From positions 210,266 to 274,265 of the forward strand of contig NC_092497.1 of NCBI RefSeq assembly GCF_047495875.1: a stretch of 64,000 nucleotides of DNA, in the 5' to 3' direction. Under the pieces are notes generated by a model. It worked only from the letters and a program-made list of their open reading frames with translations. It searched no databases and was not told where the DNA came from. A program made the position numbers and the translations under genes. Of this stretch, positions 25,038-33,955 are shown piece after piece. The stretch's first letter is position 1, and every line of letters begins with the position of its first letter. Source of the stretch: Pithys albifrons albifrons. Taxonomy: Eukaryota > Chordata > Aves > Passeriformes > Thamnophilidae.

Positions 25038-26415
25038 GGTGTCCCTGCACAGCCCTGGGCAGCGTGGGGCTCAGCTCTGCCCTGCCCTGTGTCCTGCACA
25101 GCCCTGGGCACTGTGGGGGCCCTGCCCTGTGTCCTGCACAGCCCTGGGCACTGTGGGGGCCCTGCCCTGTGTCCTGCACAGCCCTGGGCAGTGTGGGGCT
25201 CAGCTCTGCCCTGCCCTGTGTCCTGCACAGCCCTGGGCACTGTTGGGGCCCTGCCCTGTGTCCTGCACAGCCCTGGGCACTGTGGGGCCCAGCTCTGCCC
25301 TGCCCTGTGTCCTTCACAGCCCTGGGCAGCGTGGGGCTCAGCTCTGCCCTGCCCTGTGTCCTGCACAGCCCTGGGCAGTGTGGGGCTCGGCTCTGCCCTG
25401 CCCTGTGTCCTGCACAGCCCTGGGCAGTGAGGGCCTTGCCCTGCCCTGCCCTGCCCTGTGTCCTGCACAGCCCTGGGCAGCGTGGGGCTCGGCTCTGCCC
25501 TGCCCTGTGTCCTGCACAGCCCTGGGCAGCGTGGGGCTCAGCTCTGCCCTGCCCTGTGTCCTGCACAGCCCTGGGCACTGTGGGGGCCCTGCCCTGTGTC
25601 CTGCACAGCCCTGGGCAGAGTGGGGCTCGGCTCTGCCCTGCCCTGTGTCCTGCACAGCCCTGGGCACTGTGGGGCTCGGCTCTGCCCTGCCCTGTGTCCT
25701 GCACAGCCCTGGGCACTGTGGGGGCCCTGCCCTGTGTCCTGCACAGCCCTGGGCAGCGTGGGGCTCAGCTCTGCCCTGCCCTGTGTCCTGCACAGCCCTG
25801 GGCAGTGTGGGGGCCCTGCCCTGTGTCCTGCACAGCCCTGGGCAGCGTGGGGGCCCTGCCCTGTGTCCTGCACAGCCCTGGGCAGTGTGGGGCTCAGCTC
25901 TGCCCTGCCCTGTGTCCTGCACAGCCCTGGGCACTGTGGGGGCCCTGCCCTGTGTCCTGCACAGCCCTGGGCACTGTGGGGGCCCTGCCCTGTGTCCTGC
26001 ACAGCCCTGGGCAGTGTGGGGCTCGGCTCTGCCCTGCCCTGTGTCCTGCACAGCCCTGGGCACTGTGGGGCTCGGCTCTGCCCTGCCCTGTGTCCTGCAC
26101 AGCCCTGGGCACTGTGGGGGCCCTGCCCTGTGTCCTGCACAGCCCTGGGCAGCGTGGGGCTCAGCTCTGCCCTGCCCTGTGTCCTGCACAGCCCTGGGCA
26201 GTGTGGGGGCCCTGCCCTGTGTCCTGCACAGCCCTGGGCAGTGTGGGGCTCGGCTCTGCCCTGCCCTGTGTCCTGCACAGCCCTGGGCAGTGTGGGGGCC
26301 CTGCCCTGTGTCCTGCACAGCCCTGGGCAGTGTGGGGCTCGGCTCTGCCTTGCCCTGTGTCCTGCACAGCTCTGGGCAGCGTGGGGCCTTGCACTGCCCT
26401 GCCCTGTCCTGTGAC
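25038..26415. repeat. Minisatellite of 40- and 49-bp units, 30 copies
   Basis: The core GCCCTGGGCA recurs at 25052, 25101, 25141, 25181, 25230 and so on to 26320, with a variant at 26369. Spacing is 40 or 49 bp in every case but one (53 bp, 25417 to 25470). The 49-bp unit has GGGGCTCAGCTCTGCC or GGGGCTCGGCTCTGCC where the 40-bp unit has GGGGGCC. Each unit also holds CCCTGCCCTGTGTCCTGCAC. Because 40 and 49 both leave remainder 1 on division by 3 and the units lack stops, reading frames of 300-500 codons run through it on both strands. Nothing suggests that they are coding. Confidence 0.98.
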
Positions 26416-29400
26416 CCCAGCCCTCCAGGAGCCACCAGCTGAGGCTTTCCAGCAGCGATGCTGGAGCTGCAGGCTTAGGGACAGGGACAGGTGGCAGGTG
26501 CTGGTCCTGTCCTCTGTGGGACAGCTCTGCATAAGGGGATTCTTGGATGCAAGGCATCCTCTTGAGAAAGTGTCTTAATCAATAAATTGTTATCCAGTAT
26601 ATTCACCATTTTAATCCCAGGAAAATACACTTTTTCTTCTTGCTCACTTCTTTCTGCCCTAAGAAACATACATTGACAAGTTTTGACCTTCCTTGTTTTT
26701 TCCAGAGGATGTCCTGATGCATTCAATGGCTCTCATACTCTAGCAGGTCATTTCTTTAGTAAAGACACCTGTCTTCATCAGGTCCATCAAGCACCAGAGC
26801 TATTCTGCCTAAAACCACCAAGACTTCTGACCCGATTTCTGTCTCTTGGGATCCCTCTCTCACATGTCACCAGAGAATGTAATTATCTATGTGGAAAGAC
26901 AAGTGGAGTCTCCTATGACGTCTTTACATAAAGTAGTTAAAATAGTCACCAGCTCTGTCCAGCCAGTCTGTGCTTTGCAAGGATCAATGTATTTCCCTCT
27001 GCATTGGTATAAATCTGGCTGGTGTGTCCACACTGTTCTGTTGCTCTACAGCCTGAATTGTCTTATCTATAAAACACCAAAGTAAACAAGCCTAAGGCTT
27101 TCAACCTGTGAATTAAAATGTGCCTGGGACATCCTGAAAATCTTACTGAAAGCATCTGGTGGTTTAAAGGATCTAATTAAATTCGTCAGCAGATACAGGA
27201 TCAGCATTTTCACGGTTTAAAGGGTCAGAGAAGAAAGTACAGTCAGAATCACCAAACAAGCGATTAATGAGATTCCAAAAAAATGTCAGGGCTGGCAGAG
27301 GCAAGCAGGACCGAGAGCTGGCTGGGGGCTGGTGCAGGATGAGAGCCCTCTCCAGCCCCAGTGAAGTGCTGCTGGCAGGGGAGTGGACTGCCTTAGGCAG
27401 CACCATTAGACCAGACTCACACTGCCAGTCTGGAGTGACAGAGCCGGGCTACTTCGCAGAAGGTGCTCATTTCTGCCCTGATCCCCCACACTCACACGGA
27501 GCTTCCTTGGGGTGCTGGGGCCAGCAGGGCTTGCACCTGCCCTGGGGCTGGCACTGGGCTGGGCACAGGAGCAGTGGGGTACAGTGGGGCCCAGAGCCAG
27601 AGGAGGGAGGATGACACAGCACCGCTGCCCCAGATCTCCCTGAGAACCCTTGTGCCGGGGCAGAGCAGCAAATCTCCCCTCAGGAGGAGCCTGATCCTCA
27701 CCCTACTGGAGGCGGCTGTACCTGCTCCCTGCCAGCACCTCGATGGCTCATCCCTCCAAGCCCCAGCTGTCCCTGTCCCCAGACACCAGGGCAGGCCTGG
27801 GGAGGCATGCAGGCAGGAGGGGGGCAGGGCCACAGCGGGTACACGTCACTGGGCATGCAGCTCTCCGGGTGCTTTTCCCTGGGGACAGGTCACAGGGGAG
27901 CCTGGAGCAGGGTGGGCAGGCAGGCAGCACACTGACTCTGCTCCAGCTCTCAAGAAAAGAGAAAGTCTTTCTCCAACGTCTTGCACTAAACCTTTCTCCT
28001 AAGGCTGTTGAAGCCCTAAGGCAGCAGCACTGCATGTGTGTGCATGTGTGCTGATGTGTGTAGACATGTGTTTGTGCTCATGTGTGTGCACAAATGCACG
28101 TGGACATGTGTACATGCACCTGTGCACGTGTGAGAATGGATGTGTACATGTCTGTGTGTCTGTCCGTGTGTGTGCAGGACAGCAGAGGAGCAGATTAAAG
28201 TGTTAGGTCACATGGCAGCTACTGCTGGACAGGCCCTACCTGGGATTTGGGTTCTTACAGTTAATAGGATCGCTGGAGCTCAAGGCCGTCATCCCATCAA
28301 GATAAATGTCTCTAGTGCCCACTTTTAAGCAATCTGAATTCAATTAGGCTAATTGGAAAACAAGTAAAGAAGGATTGCATTAATATAGCCTTATAACATG
28401 AACCTTCACTCCCTCCCTCTGGAGGGATGGCTGAGCATGGCGAGCCTAAATGCCTGTGCCCTCACACCCAGCCCATGGTGTTCCCATCAGAAAAGGCTTC
28501 CCAGTTACCAGAGCAGCTACAGCCTATTCCATACCCACAGCCCAGACACTGGAAAAAACACAGCTGGCTCTTCTGGAGCAGATAAAAAAATCTCACCAGA
28601 AAAAAGAAAAATCTCACCAGAAAAAAAGTAAGGTACGAGCAACGCAGTGACAGGAGGAGGCAGCAGCTTCCTTGGGCATTATGTTTCCAAGAAGGTTCTT
28701 AAAAACTGCACAACTTAAAATTTCTGGGGAGGAAAAAGCAAAGCCATTTTTTTCCAGTTTTTAACAATCTGTTGGATTAGACAGGGCATGCAAACTGCAG
28801 GAGGGTACAGGTTCCTTCTGGATGAATATTTCCCTCTTTCCCTTGCTTCCCCTCTGTTGATTTGCTGTCTGACCTTGGAAGCCCCATTTATCTTTCAGGG
28901 AGCTCCTCCCTGCTGCATATCTTTGGCTGTAGAGTGATGTCCCACCTGCAGTGCGACTTCAGGTTCAAATGTCTGCTCTGTCAAGGCAGTAATTATTTCA
29001 GCTTGATATAAAGGAAAGGCAGGAGCAAAGGAAGGAAGAATCTGTGGCATGTTATGGTGCTGATTTCATTGTGTGAAGCCACGTACCATACACAGGTCTC
29101 AACTGCACCAACAGGATGAAATCTGTTCCCATTTAGTCTTCACTATGCATGTGCAGGAAGGAGGTACAGAAGACAGTTGCACTTCAGAGACTGTCCATCC
29201 TGAAAATTTTTGTTAGTTTCCAAGCATAATTTCAGCAGTAATTGTAATCATACATTGAGTTAAAAAAGAAAGAAAAGCTGATGGAATGGAGAGTATCTCT
29301 TGGAAAGACAAGTAACAAATCCTGCCTGTTTCATCCCCTAACGAATACTCTCAAATTTGATTCTGATAGCCTCTGTAAATATCCAAAAGTAAACAGTCTT

Positions 29401-31150
29401 TGCAAAGGTGTGATGTACCACAGATCAGTTTCTGAGGCTTCACATTAATAAGACACAGGTCCCAGAGGACTGTGGCAGAAAGGGATTCAACTGACAGCCA
29501 GTACATTAGACCCAAAGGGAAATGTTCGGTTACCTTTCTTTGTTCTAAATTCTGTTATCAGAGAACCATTAGACTTCCTTCCTCCCCGGAGCACTGTGAT
29601 GCCTCACATGAGTGTCTGAGGTGTGGCAAGAGAGAAAAGACAGATTTGGAACTGGAAGAGTCAGACCTGTCTCTGCCCTGCTACAGGATTACGGGATTTT
29701 TTCAGGCATTTTTTTTCAAATGGGGACCAAGGGGGTTGCTTCCTCTTTCAACACTCCACTCCCCTGCACGAAGGATGCTACAGTGACAACTGTAGCTTCA
29801 TACGGAAAATACAACTGTAGTAGTCTGCTGCTGAGAAAAGAGGAATCTTCTGGCTAGGAAAATCTCGTGCCCTGGGTGGGACTCAAGCATCGCCTTCAAG
29901 GGCTTTTTTGCTGCACATTCACGTTGTAATTAACAGCAAAAAAATGGAGCTTTGCCCCGGTCACTGACAATTTTGACAGGCACCCTATCGGCAGCATCCG
30001 TGGCTAATGATTTTTGCTCCTTCGGCTCACCTTGCTATCCTTCTACAACAAGCAAAAATGACTCCCAAATTTGTCCAGGGCTCCTGGAAGAAAGGGCATG
30101 TTTTGTGCTGGTTGTGTGCTGTAAAACCATAGCTCCAAATTAGAAGAAATTAGGGACATAGCACAGTTCATTCATCTTCACTAATAGAGTTCTTGGGAAA
30201 TACACATGTAGATTAAGGGAACACAATGGCCCCTGACTGATTGCTTTGAGTACCCTCCAATGCCCCTACAATGGTATTGACTTGCTTTTTATATTGTGCA
30301 CAAAAGCCACACTAACCTTTTCTTGTCTCTTCTGATGGCCTCTTCCCTCTTTGAAAACGGATGGCTGAGTTCTTTCGGCCCTGAACCACTCCCCCACTCC
30401 CAAGCAGTCAGTGAAGGCAAGGCTCACCTGGAGCTAGAAAAAGCCATGCACTTCTAAACTTGGACATAAGACCATAAATCTGCAAAAGGTGTGGGCACTG
30501 CCAGAATAAACCACTGTCAATTTGTGAAGTGATTCTTCTGGAAAAATCTACACAAACTACAGCCCGTTTTGGTAGGAGAGGAAGTAAAAGTGAAGATTTA
30601 TCGAGTGAGGTCGTACCTTTTATTAGACCAGCAAATATATCTGGAGGAAGCAGTAGCATCAATGGTGTTTTTCATTCACATACATTCTCCTCAGGCTTCA
30701 AATGGAAGCACCTTCAAAGCTAAGTGGAGGTTCAAAAGCACTCTGGATGTTACTGTGTTTGGCCCTTAAGCCACATAGGACAAAAGACCGCTCATGCCTC
30801 AGGAACTGGGAAGTGCTGGAGTAAAAAGTGATAAAGTGACGGAAAGAGCAAAGCAGCAAAAATATTGATGCTGGAGACATGATGCCATTGCCTGGCTGGT
30901 ACTGTGCTGCATCCACATCTTCCACCAAGCCAAGCACAAAGCGATGTGTGGGATCTGGCTCTCTGCCTCACCTCCAAAAACATTTTGTACATCCCCCATG
31001 AAACCATGCCCTGCCTGCTCCCTCCCAGCCCCATTCGTGCCCTGGAGGACAGTCTCACAGAATCGGCTCTTCTCACAGGCTCTGTCCTATACGGGCATCT
31101 GGGAAAACTTCCTCACGAATATCGCCTAGCAGGGCTTGGAAAGCCTTAAA
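26416..31150. other. Spacer upstream of RAX
   Basis: No exon was recognised. Apart from the TG-rich stretch there are two AT-rich blocks with homeodomain-type sites (about 28190-28390 and 29880-30075) that read like non-coding regulatory DNA. The short ORFs in the GC-rich part 27260-28050 have no family likeness. Confidence 0.5.
28032..28176. repeat. Degenerate TG-rich microsatellite
   Basis: Mixed TGTGTG, CATGTG and CACGTG blocks over about 145 bases. Irregular, with many interruptions, so probably old. Confidence 0.75.
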
Positions 31151-32014
31151 GGATGAGTCCACCTCCTTCAGGTGTCTCCGGCATCAATCCTGCCGACAAG
31201 CACCTGGTCTGTGAAGTGCCCTTGGAGGCAGCCGGGCGCAGGACGAGCGACCCCCAGGGCACCAGCGCAGCAGCGTTTACCCCAGTGCCCCTGACCCGGC
31301 CCGGTACCGCGGATTCTCCCGGGGGGCAGCTTTTGAAGGGCCGCCGTAAAACCGACGCACGTAAAAGCCGGCCGGGAGGGATGTGTGCTAGAGCCGTCGG
31401 GCAAGAGAAACGCGGCGAGGCTCCGAGAGCCGCCGCACAGTGCGGAGAGGCGCCGGGCAGCGGCTGCCCTCCGGCCCGGGACTCCCTCGCTCCCGCCCTT
31501 CCCCAGCCCCTTCGCTGAGCCCCCTTTACCGGGCCCGGCCGCCGCGCCCCCAGCAGCGGCTCCCGCCGTCCCAGGTCGGTCCCACCGCGCCCGGCGCGCC
31601 GCTCGCCGCCCGTCCCACCGGGGTTTCCGACAGCACTGGCCCTGTCCCGGGGCTCAGGCTGCGGGGTTCGCTGGGGCGCCCTGCCCGAACCAGCCCTCGG
31701 GTGAAGCGGGGGCCGGCCCGCCCCTCCTCGAGCGCCCCGGATGGCCTCGCCCGGCGCCGTCTGGGGCCGGGGCCGGGGCCGGGGCCAGCGGGGCGGGGCG
31801 GGGGGGCCGGCGGGGGCCGGGGGACGCCCTGCCTCCCCCTCCATGCCGGAGGGGCGCGGGGGCCTCGCCTTCCTTCTCGCCCACCGCCCCCCGGCACTCC
31901 TCCCCCGCCCCAAGGAGGCCAGCCCGCCCGGCGGCGCCGTGCCAGAGCTGCCCGCGCCGCCCCGGGGCCGGGCGGGACCGCAGCGCCGCGCCGGGGCCCC
32001 GGGCCGGCCGCCCC

Positions 32015-32282
32015 ATGCACCCGCCCGGCGCCCCGCTCGCCATGGCCGAGGGCGCCTTTTCGCTGTCTGCCCCGGCTGCGCGAAGCCCCGGAGGAAACCC
32101 GTCGAGGCTTCACAGCATCGAGGCCATCCTGGGGTTCACCAAGGAGGACGGGCTGCTGGGCGCCTTCCCGCCCGACGGCACCGCCAAGGAGGCGGACCGG
32201 CGGGGGCCCCGGCATTGCCTTCCCAAGATGCCCGGAGAGCCGCCGCCGGCCGAGCCCCAGGGCCGCGCCGAGCGCTTCCAAG
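32015..32282 (+). CDS. RAX: RAX coding exon 1
   Basis: ATG at 32015; the donor GTGAGC starts at 32283. It carries the octapeptide region and ends with one base of a Glu codon. Confidence 0.92.
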
Positions 32283-33661
32283 GTGAGCGCGGTGGGCGAG
32301 GGTTGGGCGCCGGGGAGCGGGCGGGCGCGCGCCGCTCCTCCGCACCCTCGGACGGGCCCTGCGGGGAGATCCAGCCCGTGACCCGTCTGTCTCCCCCTCG
32401 CAGAGCCGTACTGCCCCGGCAGCGCCAGCCCCGAGCTGCCCGCCGGCAGCAGCGGCGAGGGGAAACCGTCGGACGAGGAGCAGCCCAAGAAAAAACACCG
32501 GCGGAACCGCACCACCTTCACCACGTACCAGCTCCATGAGTTGGAGCGCGCCTTCGAGAAGTCCCATTACCCCGACGTGTACAGCCGCGAGGAGCTGGCC
32601 ATGAAAGTCAACCTGCCTGAAGTCCGCGTCCAGGTAACGCCCGGCCCAGCACTCCGCGACGGCCCGGCCCCGCCGGCCCCCAGCACCGGGAAGCCACACA
32701 CGGGACGGCCCAACCCCGCCCGGTGCAGCCCGGCGCTCCCGGCGGCCGGAGCAGCACCGATCCGGAGCGCGGGTCCGTGACCGCAACACGGTCCCGGCCC
32801 CGGCCCCGGCCCCTCTCGCCCCGGCCGGTGTGTGGCTGAGCGGCCCCGCTGGATCGCCGGGCGCGGCTGCCGCACGGCCCCGGTCCGGCCCGGCCGGCGG
32901 GACAGCGCGGGTCTCGGGGTCGGTTTCCGTCGGACAGCGGCCCTTTGAGCGGCATGCCCCAGCCTGGGGCCGCCGAAGCCGCTGTGCGCCGGCTGGACAG
33001 GCGGGCCAGCTCTGCCGCGGGGCTGTTTTCGACCCCTGCGGGGCATGGGAAACGCCTGAACCCACCAAACTCCTTTTTGCCCCTGCTCGGCACGGCACAG
33101 CACATCGCCAGCTGCGTGCTTGCCTCTCTGTGTTTCATGTGCATCGCTGCACCCAGGGGCGAGCCTCTGCCACTGCCTGGGGCCCGGCTGATACGGCTCT
33201 GCTTGCAGGTGTGGTTTCAGAATAGACGGGCCAAGTGGAGGCGACAGGAGAAGCTGGAGGTGACCTCCATGAAGCTGCAGGACTCGCCCATCCTCTCCTT
33301 CAACCGCTCACCGCAGGCAACACCCATGGGTCCTCTCAGCAGCAACCTGTCCCTGGAGACGTGGCTCAGCCCACCAGTGCCCAGTACCACGGCCCTGCAG
33401 ACCCTGCCTGGCTTCGTGGCCTCGCCACAGAGCCTGCCCAGCAGCTACACACCACCACCCTTCCTGAACTCTCCTGCAGTGACCCACGCGCTCCAGCCCC
33501 TGGGGGCCATGGGGCCACCGCCACCTTACCAGTGTGGGGCCACCTTTGTGGACAAGTTCCCCTTGGATGAGGCAGACCCGCGCAATACCAGCATTGCCGC
33601 CCTGCGGCTGAAGGCCAAGGAGCACATCCAGTCCATTGGCAAGCCCTGGCAGACAATCTGA
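32015..33661 (+). CDS. RAX: RAX, retina and anterior neural fold homeobox protein
   Basis: RAX is a paired-like homeodomain transcription factor needed to form the eye field, retinal progenitors, hypothalamus and photoreceptors. Exons 32015-32282, 32404-32633 and 33209-33661 join to 316 codons plus TGA; human RAX has 346, the difference lying in shorter Pro/Gly linkers. Visible parts: the octapeptide region HSIEAILGF (33-41), the homeodomain at about 121-180 with Gln at position 50 and Asn at 51 ([14 protein letters not shown]), the Rx region after it ([13 protein letters not shown]), and the OAR domain ([12 protein letters not shown], about 293-307) before the end GKPWQTI. The intron between homeodomain positions 46 and 47 is the usual place for paired-class genes. 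The ATG at 32015 is chosen because MHPPG.. matches the family start (MHLPG..); an in-frame ATG follows nine codons on. The OAR end and conserved linker rule out a RAX2-type gene. Confidence 0.96.
32404..32633 (+). CDS. RAX: RAX coding exon 2 (first part of homeodomain)
   Basis: The acceptor CCCTCGCAG ends at 32403 and the donor GTAACG starts at 32634. It encodes EPYCPGS.. and the homeodomain up to LPEVRVQ. Confidence 0.96.
33209..33661 (+). CDS. RAX: RAX coding exon 3 (recognition helix, OAR)
   Basis: The acceptor GCTTGCAG ends at 33208. It starts [18 protein letters not shown] and ends IGKPWQTI with TGA at 33659-33661. Confidence 0.97.
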   Translation: MWFQNRRAKWRRQEKLEVTSMKLQDSPILSFNRSPQATPMGPLSSNLSLETWLSPPVPSTTALQTLPGFVASPQSLPSSYTPPPFLNSPAVTHALQPLGAMGPPPPYQCGATFVDKFPLDEADPRNTSIAALRLKAKEHIQSIGKPWQTI

Positions 33662-33955
33662 ACTCCCTCTCAGCACCTGGGAGAAACCCATGGGGAAGGC
33701 CAGTCCCAGGATGACTGAGGGACACCCTTGCCCTGCCTTGGCTGCCCTAGATGGCTGAGCACAGGAGGGCTGTCCCTTGCACCAGCCTTTCCTCCACGCC
33801 TTGACTTGCTTTATATTTTGTGGTCCCTTTAATTCCCTTTTCAACATGTCCTGAAGAGTTAGGGGCCTGATCATAGCTTTAGGAAAAACCATCTCTTTTG
33901 TTCTCTCTCCTTGGCTGGATCCTTTAGTCACAATAAAAGCTGCAGTAGGGCACAG
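33662..33955 (+). other. RAX: RAX 3' UTR
   Basis: Short UTR from the stop codon to just past the AATAAA at 33932-33937. It holds no other recognisable element. Confidence 0.65.
33932..33937 (+). terminator. RAX: Poly(A) signal AATAAA, RAX
   Basis: AATAAAAGC about 270 nt after the RAX stop codon; first canonical signal on this strand. Confidence 0.7.

Larger units (their letters stand above)
31240..33110. promoter_or_regulatory. RAX: CpG island over RAX promoter, exons 1-2 and intron 2
   Basis: Very GC-rich sequence with dense CpG from about 31240 through exon 1, exon 2 and most of intron 2. The part 31500-32014 just before the start codon is the likely promoter and 5' UTR. No TATA box was found, as is common for developmental genes with CpG islands. 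Confidence 0.8.

Noticed and set aside
24916..26578. ORFs of 300-508 codons on both strands
   Set aside because: They are the 40/49-bp minisatellite read in all frames; no start context, domain or composition like a real protein, and six frames cannot all be genes.
27463..28054. ORFs of 95-179 codons in GC-rich spacer
   Set aside because: No recognisable family, both strands open, low stop density from GC content.
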